Below, piece by piece: positions 24,796-34,331 of a stretch of 64,000 nucleotides of DNA. How positions within the stretch are numbered: position 1 is the stretch's first letter; each line of letters opens with the position of its first letter. The DNA comes from Sulfitobacter sp. OXR-159 (GTDB lineage: Bacteria > Pseudomonadota > Alphaproteobacteria > Rhodobacterales > Rhodobacteraceae): the NCBI RefSeq assembly GCF_034377145.1, contig NZ_CP139711.1, positions 1 through 64,000 on the forward strand. Direction: 5' to 3'. The position numbers and the translations under genes are program-made. The notes beneath the pieces are model-generated. The model had not been told where the DNA came from. It was given only the letters and a program-made list of their open reading frames with translations, and ran no database searches.

Positions 24796-25385
24796 GACGC
24801 AGCCGTCCCGTTGCCATTGTGGTTCAAGGTCATTTGGGCCTTTGCTTTATAGACGGTTCCGCGCGATATCCGCATCTCTCGCGCGATTTCGGTGGGCAAG
24901 CAGCCGTCGATCAGCTTCGCCTGAATGGCCTCGAGATTGATTTTGGGTTTGCGCCCGCGATAGACACCGCGCTGCTTTGCTGAGGCAATGCCTTCGGCCT
25001 GGCGCTCCCGGCGCAGGTTGGTTTCGAACTCAGCGAAAACGCCAAGCATATCGAAAAAGGCTTTTCCGGTTGCCGTGGATGTATCCACAGGCTGCTCGGT
25101 GGCCGCCAGGTGCGCGCCCTTGGATTTCAGGTGAGTGACGATAGCCTGCAGATCACTGAGACTGCGGGCCAGCCGGTCAATGCGCGTGACGACCAGCGTT
25201 TCTCCTGGGTGGATGAAGTCGAGGATCGTCTTGAGTTCGGGTCGTCCCTCCAGGCTGGTCCCGCTCTTTTGCTCGGTGCGGACCATGCCGCACCCGGCCT
25301 CTTTCAAGACAGCAATCTGCGCATCGAGGTTCTGTTCGACGGTCGAAGTGCGCGCATATCCGATTTTGGCCTGATAAGTGTTCAT
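24792..25385 (-). CDS. serine recombinase/resolvase (TniR/Tn3 type)
   Basis: 197 residues. The catalytic serine lies in GYARTSTVEQNLDAQ (Ser14), with RIDRLARSLSDLQ and a C-terminal Hin-type helix-turn-helix (PTEIAREMRISRGTVYKAK). Length fits small transposon resolvases. It would resolve cointegrates at a res site directly upstream. In Tn5053-like elements a resolvase accompanies tniABQ, so it may belong to the tni transposon at 18.7-22.2 kb. Confidence 0.88.
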   Translation of the reverse strand: MNTYQAKIGYARTSTVEQNLDAQIAVLKEAGCGMVRTEQKSGTSLEGRPELKTILDFIHPGETLVVTRIDRLARSLSDLQAIVTHLKSKGAHLAATEQPVDTSTATGKAFFDMLGVFAEFETNLRRERQAEGIASAKQRGVYRGRKPKINLEAIQAKLIDGCLPTEIAREMRISRGTVYKAKAQMTLNHNGNGTAAS

Positions 25386-25500
25386 TATGGGTGTGCCTCT
25401 GACGTGATCTGTTCATTATCTAAAAAAGACCCAAAGTGAATAGGAAAACGGCTGCTTTCGCTGTTCATGCGCGTTGTCACTATGAGTGTACCCATTATGA
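25383..25500. promoter_or_regulatory. probable res site of the resolvase
   Basis: The ~115 bases upstream of the resolvase carry inverted copies of CATTATGGGTGTGC (from 25384) and GTGTACCCATTATG (ending about 25500), with further GTTCAT elements between. This matches the size and position of a multi-subsite resolution region, which usually also contains the resolvase promoter. Confidence 0.5.
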
Positions 25501-25505
25501 CGCCT

Positions 25506-26123
25506 CTAGCCCTCCATAACCCAACGTGATGTCCGCCGTGTCTTTTGTCTCTGCAGTTTCGCGAACTGCTCACTGACAGCATCGGCGTGGATTTCATCAT
25601 GAGCCCAGTCAACGTATCCTGCTTTCTTCGCCCAGTCATGTTCCGGGTGGTTTGTATTCTTCTGCGCCTCCTTGAAGACTTCGTACATGGGCGGGCCTCC
25701 AATGTCCTCGGGCGGGGTTGCCCATTGGCCGCCGACAAAACGCGGCAATGGCTCATTTGGCACAACCGTGCGTGTTGAGACGAGCTCAATGCGATGCGCC
25801 CAATCATCGCCAAAGTCATAGGTGTAGATCACCGGTGGCACCTTGGCGTTCAGGAAAAAGTCCAGCTTTTTCGTAGTGACCTCCATCACGGGTGGCCCGA
25901 ACATCGGCTCGATCCAGAAGGCCTCGCTTTTCATCTGATATTTCCGGTCACCAATCTCGAAGTCCCACAGGTGCATGTCGTACCATAGGAAAGCCGCCTG
26001 AATGGCATCGTGCAGGTGTGGCAGGGTCTTGTCCGAGCGGATCTCGATTTCCCGCCACGGGGCGGGGTCGACATATTCAAGAGTAATTCTCAGCCGTAGG
26101 ACCTGGGGTTCTTTTTTTACCAT
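25506..26123 (-). CDS. pRiA4b ORF-3 family protein
   Basis: 205 residues with the family's pattern: LRLRITLEYVDPAPWREIEI, LPHLHDAIQAAFLWYDMHLW, IYTYDFGDDWAHRIELVS, and PPEDIGGPPMYEVF. Proteins of this family are common on plasmids and accessory elements, and their biochemical role is not established. It is read leftward, as is the resolvase, but the res-like region separates them. Confidence 0.85.
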   Translation of the reverse strand: MVKKEPQVLRLRITLEYVDPAPWREIEIRSDKTLPHLHDAIQAAFLWYDMHLWDFEIGDRKYQMKSEAFWIEPMFGPPVMEVTTKKLDFFLNAKVPPVIYTYDFGDDWAHRIELVSTRTVVPNEPLPRFVGGQWATPPEDIGGPPMYEVFKEAQKNTNHPEHDWAKKAGYVDWAHDEIHADAVSEQFAKLQRQKTRRTSRWVMEG

Positions 26124-26258
26124 AAGCGCCCAGTTAACGTGACATCACCGTTGAATGTGTTATGATCCGCGAGAAAGACTTCAGAGGGGCGTGGATCGCG
26201 CAACCCCAAGCGCTTTGCTCTCGCCCTTTGCTGCCTGCCTTATACGGGAGGACACATC

Positions 26259-27050
26259 ATGCGACGGGAGGCGCATCATGTAGAGAAGGTGATCCGCGTG
26301 GTCGAATCCGGGTCGGACGCGGCGCGTTCGCCTCTGGCGGCATCTTGGCGGCGCTCGATGGAGCATCACGGTCTTGATCCCGCCAATGACAAAGCGCCTT
26401 ATCTGATCGAATGCAGCGAACTGGCTCGACGCCGGGACGAACTCGGAAGACTCCTCGCAATGGCGACGCCGAAGCTGGATGAGCTTTTCGCGCTTGTCGG
26501 CGCCTCGGGCTGCGGGGTTCTGTTGACCGATGCAACCGGGATCGTGCTCGACCTCAGATGCGCCGATGCGGATGCAGCAACCTTTCGCAACTGGGGTCTT
26601 CACCCCGGTGCCGACTGGAGCGAGGCGCACGAGGGCACGAACGGGATCGGCACCTGCCTGGCCGAAAAGCGCCGGATCACCATCCATCGCGAGGATCATT
26701 TTTTCGCGCGGAACACGGCCCTCAGCTGCATGGATGCGCCAATCTTCGGGGCGGATGGACACATTCTTGCGGCACTCGATGTCTCATCAGCGCGCGTTGA
26801 CGAGACCGAAGGCTTCAACCGGCTGTTGTCTAACACGGTGTCCCAGTACGCTCAGGTCATCGAGAACTGTCATTTCAGATCGTCCTTCCCCAATGCGCGG
26901 ATAATCATGGCAGGCCCGGACGGGATCGATGCAACAGCCCTATTGGCCGTGGACGGAGATGATCTGGTGATCGGTGCTACCCGTACCGCGCGCCGCATGT
27001 TCGGGCTTGAGCCGACTGGAGCATTCTCGCCCGCAACAATTCTGGACCGG
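26259..27050 (+). pseudogene. AcoR-like sigma-54 activator, N-terminal fragment
   Basis: About 260 codons from ATG 26259 (GGGAGGA upstream). The family opening (SPLAASWRRSMEHHGLDP) and a GAF sensor domain (VLLTDATGIVLDLRCADADA, EAHEGTNGIGTCLAEKR) are clear. The AAA+ and Fis-type DNA-binding domains do not follow. The sequence runs into the 3' end of the ISL3 element near 27050. It cannot work as an enhancer-binding activator in this form. Confidence 0.8.
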
Positions 27051-28614
27051 CTCGACCGTACATGGCGCGTTTGAGCGTCTTCAGGCGATTGATCTGACCT
27101 TCTGCTTGGCCGTTGCTCCATGGCATCTCGATGGCGTTTTTGACTGCATCGAAGTCCCGGTTCAATGTGCGGGCAAAGCGCACGATGGGCGCCAGATCGG
27201 TTTCGATCGCGTTGTCGATCCATGCTGGGAGCGGGTCTGCTTGGCGGCTGCGCAGGATACCGTTGAACCGCATGGCGAGACTTCGCATCGTTGCGAAGGC
27301 GGGAGAACCGGCCTTGAGCGCGTCGACTTTCCGCGCTTGATCCGGGGTGAGCTTTCCGCGGGGTTTGATGCACAGCGCGGCTGCGATGACCGGGGAAATC
27401 GCGTGCCCCGTTTCCGGGTCCCGGACTGGCTTAAGGATTTCGTGCTCTACCTTGGAGTCGCTCCCTTGCTGTTCTGCTTTTCGCCAGCCCGCCAACAGAC
27501 GCTGCAAATGCGACTGACTCCCCTCGTAACCGCGCTCTCGGATCAGACGGAACAGGGCGCTGCCAGTTCGAATGCCCTCCTTCCAGCTTTGGCTCAGGAA
27601 CTCTTCAAAGTACCACGGCGATGTCGGCTTCAAAGCGGCCCGCCTGCGGTCCGGTGGTGTCTCGAACTGCAGCCATTTCGCGATGCTGCGACGCGGGAAC
27701 CCTGTTCGCCGCCCGATCTCGCTGCATGAAAGCCCCTGATTTCGGAGCGCATGAATGGTGGCGAAAATCTCTTCCCGAGACGTCCTATGCGCCAGGCGTG
27801 ACTTCAGAAGGCTGCCGGCTGCGGTGATGTTGTCGGCGTCGGACAGCAGCGCCCTGCCGGTCGCACGGCCGTGAAGGTTCATTTGCTCCTCGATGGCCTG
27901 CCGCAGGTTTTGTACGATATGGAACCGGTCAGCGACCTGCTTCGCCTGCGGTGCCCCTTGCCGTGCTGCCTGGGCGTAGAGACCGCAGCGATCTCTGCTG
28001 ATCACTTCCACCTCGGGGTGTCGCTTCAGCCAGTTGGTGCAGCTGACGACATCTCGATCCTCAAGAATGTCGATCACCACGCGACGCTCCAGATCCACAA
28101 TGATCGTGCCGTAGGTTTGCGATTTCCGCCAACTCCAGTCGTCGATCCCGATGACTGTCGGCGACTCGCCACTGTCTTGGGCACGGTTCTTCAGCTGCCT
28201 AAGCACCGTGTCATCGCTGACTCCAAGGCCCAAACGATGCAACAACCGCTCGGCTGGCCGTCCGCCGGTCGCATGCCCAAGATGGGTGACAATCTCCCCG
28301 ACACGCGAAGTACGACGTGCAAATGGACGCGCAATCGAGGCGATTTGGTCTGAGAATGTCCGGCGTGGGCAAGCGGGTGCCTGACATCGCCAACGGCAAA
28401 TTGCGAGATCAACCGTTACCTCGTCTCCATGCGCGGGATAATCCTGCAGCCGCCGACGCCGCCAGCCGTGACGTCGGCGTGAATGCAATCCACAGTCTGG
28501 GCAAATGCCGTTGGGAGCCAAGACGCCAGATACAATCCACCCGCCTCTTTCACTTCGCTCAACGCTTTGAACGGCAACATCGCTCCCGGGCGACCAGTGC
28601 TTCTTCGAACTCAC
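26977..28614 (-). CDS. ISL3-family transposase, 3' end altered
   Basis: An N-terminal zinc finger (CPDCGLHSRRRHGWRRRRLQ, then CRWRCQAPACPRRTF) precedes the DDE domain (TVIGIDDWSWRKSQTYGTII, then EVISRDRCGLYAQA and VADRFHIVQNLRQA). The family's end NGQAEGQINRLKTLKRAMYG is present. The GTG at 28614, with AGGAGG just upstream, is the likely start. The codons after about 27040 read through into the AcoR fragment, so the authentic last residues and the right inverted repeat appear to be missing. It may be inactive. Confidence 0.85.
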   Translation of the reverse strand: MSSKKHWSPGSDVAVQSVERSERGGWIVSGVLAPNGICPDCGLHSRRRHGWRRRRLQDYPAHGDEVTVDLAICRWRCQAPACPRRTFSDQIASIARPFARRTSRVGEIVTHLGHATGGRPAERLLHRLGLGVSDDTVLRQLKNRAQDSGESPTVIGIDDWSWRKSQTYGTIIVDLERRVVIDILEDRDVVSCTNWLKRHPEVEVISRDRCGLYAQAARQGAPQAKQVADRFHIVQNLRQAIEEQMNLHGRATGRALLSDADNITAAGSLLKSRLAHRTSREEIFATIHALRNQGLSCSEIGRRTGFPRRSIAKWLQFETPPDRRRAALKPTSPWYFEEFLSQSWKEGIRTGSALFRLIRERGYEGSQSHLQRLLAGWRKAEQQGSDSKVEHEILKPVRDPETGHAISPVIAAALCIKPRGKLTPDQARKVDALKAGSPAFATMRSLAMRFNGILRSRQADPLPAWIDNAIETDLAPIVRFARTLNRDFDAVKNAIEMPWSNGQAEGQINRLKTLKRAMYGRAGPELLRARMLQSAQARTCGARYG

Positions 28615-28625
28615 AACTATACCTC

Positions 28626-28673
28626 CTGAATTTTCCAGTTTCAGGATACCTGAATTTTCCAGTTTCAGGATAG
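28626..28673. repeat. perfect 24-bp tandem duplication upstream of ISL3 transposase
   Basis: CCTGAATTTTCCAGTTTCAG-GATA occurs twice in a row at 28626-28649 and 28650-28673, without mismatch. It lies just upstream of the transposase ribosome-binding site, in the leader or promoter region of the IS. Confidence 0.9.
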
Positions 28674-28689
28674 TTGCGCCACACAAAGT

Positions 28690-28709
28690 GAGGCAGAACC
28701 GATTTAAGG
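28690..28709. repeat. second tni-type right terminal sequence
   Basis: The sequence ATTTAAGGGCAACGCGACA matches the outer right end of the tni element at 22191-22209. It lies just beyond the ISL3 leader, with unrelated sequence after it. It may be the real distal end of a larger transposon. Confidence 0.6.
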
Positions 28710-28758
28710 GCAACGCGACACCTGCCAATACATCAGCGTCCAAGAAATAAAGGCACAG

Positions 28759-28902
28759 TTACACGTAGATACGGGCGTCGGCAAATGGGAAGGGCAGGGC
28801 GCTGTTCCGATCTTCACGCCAGGCATAGTACGACTTGAGTGTCACAAGCTGGCGCTCGATGGTCGCGGGCATGGCGCCCAACTCGTCGCGCAGATGCCGG
28901 TG
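28759..28902 (-). other. unidentified C-terminal coding fragment
   Basis: On the minus strand the frame reads ...RHLRDELGAMPATIERQLVT and ends FPFADARIYV with a TAA at 28759-28761. It looks like a protein C-terminus cut by the neighbouring IS481 remnant. I cannot name the family. Confidence 0.25.
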
Positions 28903-28906
28903 ATAC

Positions 28907-29035
28907 AATTATTCGCGTCGCCTCAAGACGCTGCAGGGCCTGACACCATTCGAATACATCTGCAAAATCTGGACAAAAGAGCCAGAAAGATCCACTGTCG
29001 ATCCAACCCATCACATGCTGGGACTGAACACCTAG
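28907..29035 (+). pseudogene. IS481-family transposase C-terminal remnant
   Basis: The plus-strand frame reads YSRRLKTLQGLTPFEYICKI and continues with WTKEPERSTVDPTHHMLGLN to a TAG at 29033-29035. This is the characteristic end of IS481-type transposases. Only about 43 codons remain. It overlaps the last bases of the iron alcohol dehydrogenase gene on the other strand. Confidence 0.65.
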
Positions 29036-30198
29036 TAGGCCTCGCGGTAGAGCGCCAGAGCATCCGCCTCGGTCACCTCGACCGGGTTGTTGATCAATAG
29101 CCGGGACTGAAGCATGGCGTCGCGGGCCAGCGTCGGCAGGCTCTCCTCGGTGACCTGGCAATCGCGCAGGCGGCGCGGCGCGCCGGAGCGGTCCATCAGG
29201 TCCGCCATGTAGTCAACGAAGGCCGACGCGCGGGCTTGCACGCCCTCGTCGGAGGGGCCGAGCACGACATCCGCCAGTTCCGCATAGAGCGGCGCGGCGG
29301 CGCGCATGTTGTAGCGCAGGACCGGACCCAGCATCAGCGCATTGGTTAGCCCGTGCGGCAGGTGATAGTGACCGCCCAGCGGATAGGCCAGCGCATGCAC
29401 CGCCGCCACAGGGCTGTTGGCAAAGGCCTGACCGGCCAGTGCGGAGCCCAGAAGCATCGCCTCGCGCGCCGCCCGGTTGTCGGGCTGGGTGCAGGCAGTG
29501 ACGAGGTTCGGTGCCATGAGCCGCATCGCCTCCCGCGCGAAGACATCCGAGAGCGGGTTCTTGCGGTGTTTGCTGGTGAAGGCCTCGATGGCATGGACCA
29601 TGGCATCAATCCCGGTCGCGGCCGTCTGCACGGCGGGCAGGCCTAGGGTCAGCTCGGCATCCAGCAGCACGCGGTCCGCATAAAGCTGGTGCCCGACGAT
29701 GCCCATCTTGGTCGTCTCGCCGGTGGTCAGGATGGTGATGTTGGTCATCTCCGATCCCGTGCCCGCGGTGGTAGGGACCTGTACCAGCGGCGTGCGTGCG
29801 CCCCGAATATTGCCGATCCCGTAGAGATCGGAGAGCTCCTGTGCAGTGACCAGCAGCACCGCCGCCAGCTTGGCAATGTCCATGGACGACCCGCCGCCAA
29901 GGCCCATCACCAGATCGGCGCCGGCGGTTTTGCCCTGTTTCACGCAGGCCATCAGTACGGCTTCCGGTGGATCCGCGACGACCTGATCGAAGACTGTGAC
30001 CGAGAAGCCATTGGCCGCGAGCGAGGCCAGAGCGGGATCCAACGCGCCGCTCTCGTGCAGGAAGCGATCCGTCACGATCAGCAGGTTGCGCTGGCTGAAC
30101 CAGCCCGAGAGGGTTTCGCCGATCCGCCGCGCACCGCCCCAATCCACGCAGATCGAACCAGGGCTGTCGAAGGAGAAAGTTGCAATGCCATCTGTCAT
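29032..30198 (-). CDS. iron-containing alcohol dehydrogenase
   Basis: About 388 residues. The NAD-binding GGGSSMDIAKLAAVL motif and the iron-ligand region HALAYPLGGHYHLPHGLTNA (plus the conserved MVHAIEAFTS) are present. ATG 30198, preceded by AAGGACA, is preferred over the upstream in-frame ATG at 30243. It oxidises an alcohol or hydroxy acid to an aldehyde. With the adjacent succinate-semialdehyde-type dehydrogenase, a 4-hydroxybutyrate-like substrate is plausible, by inference only. It is last in the leftward operon. Confidence 0.88.
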   Translation of the reverse strand: MTDGIATFSFDSPGSICVDWGGARRIGETLSGWFSQRNLLIVTDRFLHESGALDPALASLAANGFSVTVFDQVVADPPEAVLMACVKQGKTAGADLVMGLGGGSSMDIAKLAAVLLVTAQELSDLYGIGNIRGARTPLVQVPTTAGTGSEMTNITILTTGETTKMGIVGHQLYADRVLLDAELTLGLPAVQTAATGIDAMVHAIEAFTSKHRKNPLSDVFAREAMRLMAPNLVTACTQPDNRAAREAMLLGSALAGQAFANSPVAAVHALAYPLGGHYHLPHGLTNALMLGPVLRYNMRAAAPLYAELADVVLGPSDEGVQARASAFVDYMADLMDRSGAPRRLRDCQVTEESLPTLARDAMLQSRLLINNPVEVTEADALALYREAY

Positions 30199-30232
30199 GT
30201 GTCTGTCCTTGGCTTGAAATTGGGCAGGGCGA

Positions 30233-31687
30233 TCAGACCGCACTGCAGAGGTATTTCAGTTCGAGGTATTCATCGAGACCATGGCGCGAGCCTTCGCGCC
30301 CGAGGCCCGATTGCTTGACCCCGCCGAAAGGGGCCACCTCGTTCGAGATCAGCCCCGTGTTGTGCCCCACCATACCGTATTCCAGCGCCTCGGACACGCG
30401 TACGAGACGCGCGTGGTCCCGGGTGAAGAAATAGGCCGCAAGGCCGAAGATCGTGTCGTTGGCCATGGCGATGGCCTCTTCCTCGGTCTCGAAGCGGAAG
30501 ACCGGGGCGAGCGGCCCGAAGGTCTCTTCAGTCGCCACTTTCATGCGCGGGGTGACACCCGTCAGAACGGCGGGTTCCAGGAAGAGGCCGCCAAGGCGTT
30601 TTCCGCCCTGACGGAGCGTGGCGCCCAGGGCCACCGCATCAGAGATATGTGCCTCGACCTTGTCGAGGGCCTTGGCCTCGATCAGCGGGCCGATCTCGGT
30701 GCCTTCTGCCGTGCCGTCGCCCACCTTCAGCGCGGCCACGCGCGCGCTCAGTTTCTCGACGAAGGCGTCGTGGATGCCCGACTGCACGAGGATGCGGTTG
30801 GCGCAGACGCAGGTTTGCCCGGCATTGCGGTACTTGGACGCCATGGCCCCCTCGACCGCCTTGTCGAGATCGGCGTCGTCGAAGACGATGAAGGGCGCAT
30901 TGCCGCCCAGTTCGAGCGAGAGCTTCTTGATGGTATCCGCGCATTGCGCCATCAGCAGCCGCCCCACCTCGGTCGAGCCGGTGAACGAGAGCTTGCGGAC
31001 CACGGGGCTGTCGGTCAGCACCTTGCCAAGCCTGGAGGCCGGGCCTGTCACGACCTGCAGCACGCCCCCAGGCAGGCCTGCACGCTGCGCCAGTTCGGCC
31101 AGGGCCGTGGCGGTCAGCGGGGTCAGGTCGGCCGGTCGCAGGATCATCGAACATCCCGCTGCCAATGCCGGGGCCGCCTTGCGGGTGATCATCGCCGCCG
31201 GAAAGTTCCAGGGCGTGATCGCCGCGGTAACCCCGATGGGCTGGCGCATCACCGTCAAGCGCTGGTCACGGCGGGGGGCGGGGGTCGTCTCGCCATAGAC
31301 CCGCTTTGCCTCCTCGGCGAACCATTCGACGAAAGAGGCGGCATAGGCGATCTCGCCGCGCGCTTCGCCCAGGGGCTTGCCCTGTTCCAGCGTCATGATC
31401 AGGGCTAGGTCGTCGCTATGGGCAAGGATCAGCTCGAACCAGCGACGCAGCACGGCCGCACGCTCGCGCGCCGCCCGTTGCGCCCAATCCGCCTGGGCCT
31501 GTTGCGAGGCCTCGATGGCGGTGGGGATTTCCTCCGGCGACATCTGCGGCACCCGACCGACGGTCGTGCCATCCGAGGGGTTGAGGACGGCGATGGTTTC
31601 GCCCGAAGCGGCCTGGCACCAGGCGCCGTCGATCAGGCAGGCTTCACGCAGAAGCGTCGGGTCATTCAGGCGGGTATGTGTCGACAT
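30233..31687 (-). CDS. NAD(P)-dependent succinate-semialdehyde dehydrogenase-type aldehyde dehydrogenase
   Basis: About 484 residues. It has [20 protein letters not shown], the catalytic Glu in [16 protein letters not shown] and the catalytic Cys in [13 protein letters not shown], all typical of the GabD branch. ATG 31687 has AGGAAG upstream; the frame is open to 31723. It oxidises an aldehyde to the acid, probably the product of the neighbouring alcohol dehydrogenase. It lies between the acyl-CoA ligase and the dehydrogenase with short spacers, in one operon. Confidence 0.9.
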   Translation of the reverse strand: MSTHTRLNDPTLLREACLIDGAWCQAASGETIAVLNPSDGTTVGRVPQMSPEEIPTAIEASQQAQADWAQRAARERAAVLRRWFELILAHSDDLALIMTLEQGKPLGEARGEIAYAASFVEWFAEEAKRVYGETTPAPRRDQRLTVMRQPIGVTAAITPWNFPAAMITRKAAPALAAGCSMILRPADLTPLTATALAELAQRAGLPGGVLQVVTGPASRLGKVLTDSPVVRKLSFTGSTEVGRLLMAQCADTIKKLSLELGGNAPFIVFDDADLDKAVEGAMASKYRNAGQTCVCANRILVQSGIHDAFVEKLSARVAALKVGDGTAEGTEIGPLIEAKALDKVEAHISDAVALGATLRQGGKRLGGLFLEPAVLTGVTPRMKVATEETFGPLAPVFRFETEEEAIAMANDTIFGLAAYFFTRDHARLVRVSEALEYGMVGHNTGLISNEVAPFGGVKQSGLGREGSRHGLDEYLELKYLCSAV

Positions 31688-31746
31688 GTGACTTCCTGGC
31701 AAGGTCCGTTGTCGCCGCGTCAAGCGACGGGGGAAGGGATCGGGCC

Positions 31747-33375
31747 TCAGGCCCGCTCACGGGCAGGTTTCTCTGCCTCGCGGTCCCAGGTGTCGGGTGT
31801 CACACCCGCCTTGCGAAGCAGGTGTTTCTGCACCTTGCCCGAGGCGGTCTTGGGCAGGTCATCCAGCACCCGGAGGTAGCGCGGCACCATGAAGCGCGGC
31901 AGCGTGGCAGACAGGCTTTCGCTGACCGAAACCGGGTCGATCCTCTGCCCTTCGGCGGGGGAAACGACGATCAGAACATCGTCTTCGGTGAACTCGGACG
32001 GCACGGCCACGGCGGCGCATTCGCGAATTTCGGGAAGGTTCAGCACCTCGCCTTCCAGCGCGAAGGACGAGATGTTCTCTCCGCGCCGCCGGATCACGTC
32101 CTTCAGCCGGTCGACGAAGTAATAGGTGCCATCCGCGTCGCGGCGGAAGCTGTCGCCCGTGTGGAACCAGCCGTTCCGCATCGCGTCCACCGTGACGCCG
32201 GGATTGTTGTAGTAGCCCGACATCAGGGCCCAGGGCCGATGCGACCGGATGATCAGCTCGCCGGTTTCGCCATCCCCCAGGGGCATGTCGTTCTCATCGA
32301 CGATCCGCAGCTCGCACCAGGGCCGTGGCTTGCCGGCTATCCCCTTGGTGGTGATGCCGGGACCCGCGCTCATCGGGCTGGCAATCTCGGTCATGTTGTA
32401 GATCGTCCAGGCCTCGACGCCGAAGCGCTCTGCAAAGAGCGGGCCATCCTCGCCGAAGGGCGTGATGAAGGCGCGGCGCAGAGTGTGGTCGCGATCATCC
32501 GGGCTAGCCGGGGCCTTCAGGAGGAAGGCGGCCATGACCCCGAGGAGGAGGCAATAGGTCGAGCCGGTATCACGCACCGCCTGCCAGAAGGTATCGGTCT
32601 TGAATTCGCGCATCATCCCGATCGAAAGGCCCCGCGCCAGCATGGCATTGACGTAGAGCGTCGAGCCACAGTGGAAGATCGGGCCGCAGATCAGGCAGCG
32701 GTCGTCTGCCGCGACATCGAAGGCATCCGGGCCCATGGTATAATGCTGGGCATAGGTGCTCATCACCCCCTTGGCGTTCCCCGTCGTGCCGGAGGTGTAC
32801 ATGATCGCATGCAGATCCCAGGGTTCGATTGGCTGCGCCAGCTTCAGCGCCTCGGGGTCTTCTTCCTGCGGATCGACCAGCGGCGCGATGTCGTAGCCGT
32901 CGATGGCGCCACCCTCGCCCTCGACCACCAGAACGGTCGTCACCTTTCCGGGCCTCACCTCGGCCAACCTCTCGACCAGCGGCGCCTGGGCAATGAGGAT
33001 GGGCGCGTCGGCGTCGGCCAGGATGTGCTCCAGCATCTGCCCGCGCGCGCCTGTGTTGATGGGGACATAGACCGCGCCGAGGTAGTTGATCGCAAACCAG
33101 GTGCACAGAAGGTCGGGGCTGTTGCCCATCAGGCAAAGCACATGGTCGCCGCGCCTGACACCGGCCTGGGCCAGCGCGCTGGCCCGCAGCCGCACACGGC
33201 GGCGCAACTCGCCATAGCTCCACAGCGGCCCGGGCCAGAACTGGACGAACGGCGCGTCGGGCTGTGTCTCGGCATAGCCATCAAGGATATAGCGCAGGAC
33301 GGACCTGTTCCGATCAAGCGCGGGATCGGCGCTCATGGTACTGTTCAGGGCCATATCCGTGGAGCTCTGGGCCAT
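31747..33375 (-). CDS. acyl-CoA synthetase (AMP-forming ligase)
   Basis: 542 residues. The AMP-binding P-loop is [19 protein letters not shown], the hinge region is [20 protein letters not shown] followed by [14 protein letters not shown], and the C-terminal catalytic Lys is in [16 protein letters not shown] 33375 has an excellent AGGAGG site. It activates a carboxylic acid to its CoA thioester, the entry reaction for the beta-oxidation-like enzymes encoded around it. It starts the leftward operon at the palindromic operator 33460-33487. Overall it resembles the CaiC-type ligases, but the substrate is unknown. Confidence 0.9.
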   Translation of the reverse strand: MAQSSTDMALNSTMSADPALDRNRSVLRYILDGYAETQPDAPFVQFWPGPLWSYGELRRRVRLRASALAQAGVRRGDHVLCLMGNSPDLLCTWFAINYLGAVYVPINTGARGQMLEHILADADAPILIAQAPLVERLAEVRPGKVTTVLVVEGEGGAIDGYDIAPLVDPQEEDPEALKLAQPIEPWDLHAIMYTSGTTGNAKGVMSTYAQHYTMGPDAFDVAADDRCLICGPIFHCGSTLYVNAMLARGLSIGMMREFKTDTFWQAVRDTGSTYCLLLGVMAAFLLKAPASPDDRDHTLRRAFITPFGEDGPLFAERFGVEAWTIYNMTEIASPMSAGPGITTKGIAGKPRPWCELRIVDENDMPLGDGETGELIIRSHRPWALMSGYYNNPGVTVDAMRNGWFHTGDSFRRDADGTYYFVDRLKDVIRRRGENISSFALEGEVLNLPEIRECAAVAVPSEFTEDDVLIVVSPAEGQRIDPVSVSESLSATLPRFMVPRYLRVLDDLPKTASGKVQKHLLRKAGVTPDTWDREAEKPARERA

Positions 33376-33459
33376 CTCTTCCTCCTCAAGAAAAGGTCAA
33401 TCTGCGCGCGCGCCGGTGACTGCGCTCTTAATTTTCATATTGCATTGCTGCAACTCGAT

Positions 33460-33487
33460 ATGCAACATACTTGGTAGTATGTCGCAT
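33460..33487. promoter_or_regulatory. palindromic operator at the ligase/hydratase divergent promoter
   Basis: A 28-base inverted repeat with 11 of 14 pairs matching; the right half is AGTATGT-C-GCAT. It lies between the divergent acyl-CoA ligase and enoyl-CoA hydratase genes. The half-site GTAGTATGT is shared exactly with the palindrome upstream of the TetR gene (42689-42715). Confidence 0.7.
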
Positions 33488-33512
33488 GACGGCAGAGCGA
33501 CGACAAGGGAAA

Positions 33513-34259
33513 ATGACCAAGATGACAGGTGTTGAAGCCGAGATTCAGGACGCGGTCGCGTCCGTGCGATTCGACCGGGGCGGCAACGCGAATGCGCTGG
33601 ACTACACGATGATCGACGGGCTTGAGGCCGCTGCGATCGAGCTTTCGCGCAACCCCGACGTTTCTGTTGTCGTGCTCGCCGGAACATCAAGCATCTTCGC
33701 GGCCGGGGTCGACCTGAAGGACGCCCGCCTGTGGAACCCCGAAGGCAAGGATGTCGCCCGCCACCTGTCAATGAATGCGGGCGTGCGGATGAGCAATGCC
33801 TGGCGGCGACTGCCCCAGATCGTCATTGCTGCGCTGGAGGGGCCCGCGATTGGTGGCGGTGCGATCCTCGCGCTCTGTGCCGATTTCCGCGTCATGTCGG
33901 AAGAGGCCTACCTGCGCTTTCCCGAGGTCCGTCTCGGCATGACGCTTGGCTGGGGCGGGCTGCCGCTGCTGACCGAGCGGGTTGGCGCCGGACGCGCCAA
34001 GCGGATCCTGTGCTGTGACGAGACGATCGGCGCCGATGAGGCGCTGGAGCTGGGGCTGGCCGATCGCAAGGTCCCGGCCGGCACCGCCTTGGACGCTGCG
34101 CGGGCCTGGGCGGCCACGATCGCCGAAAGTCCGGCGATGTCCCTGCGCATGACCAAATCCGCCATTGACGCCCACGCCCGGAGAAACTGGGCCGAGGGCG
34201 CCGAAGGAGATCAGTTTCTTCTGGCCAAACTGCTTGCCGAAGGTGGCAGCAGGGCCTGA
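33513..34259 (+). CDS. enoyl-CoA hydratase/isomerase family protein
   Basis: About 248 residues with the crotonase signature: AGTSSIFAAGVDLKDA for the oxyanion-hole region and ALEGPAIGGGAILALCADFRVM further on. FPEVRLGMTLGWGG carries the usual Glu position. ATG 33513 follows AAGGGA; the frame is open from 33471, but those codons overlap the operator. It hydrates an enoyl-CoA or acts on a related thioester. It leads the rightward operon with the LivKGFHM importer. Confidence 0.88.
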   Translation: MTKMTGVEAEIQDAVASVRFDRGGNANALDYTMIDGLEAAAIELSRNPDVSVVVLAGTSSIFAAGVDLKDARLWNPEGKDVARHLSMNAGVRMSNAWRRLPQIVIAALEGPAIGGGAILALCADFRVMSEEAYLRFPEVRLGMTLGWGGLPLLTERVGAGRAKRILCCDETIGADEALELGLADRKVPAGTALDAARAWAATIAESPAMSLRMTKSAIDAHARRNWAEGAEGDQFLLAKLLAEGGSRA

Positions 34260-34331
34260 TGCAAGGGCCGTCGCAAGGGGCGACCGGCCAGTCATGCACC
34301 GGCATCGGTGCGAAACGGGAGGAGTATTCCA

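Noticed and set aside
28620..28675. The 24-bp tandem repeat as a CRISPR or an iteron origin
   Set aside because: Only two units, no spacers between them, and its location in an IS leader argue against both.
31678..33477. A 599-codon plus-strand frame opposite the acyl-CoA ligase
   Set aside because: The ligase on the minus strand has every family motif and a strong ribosome-binding site; the opposite frame has none.
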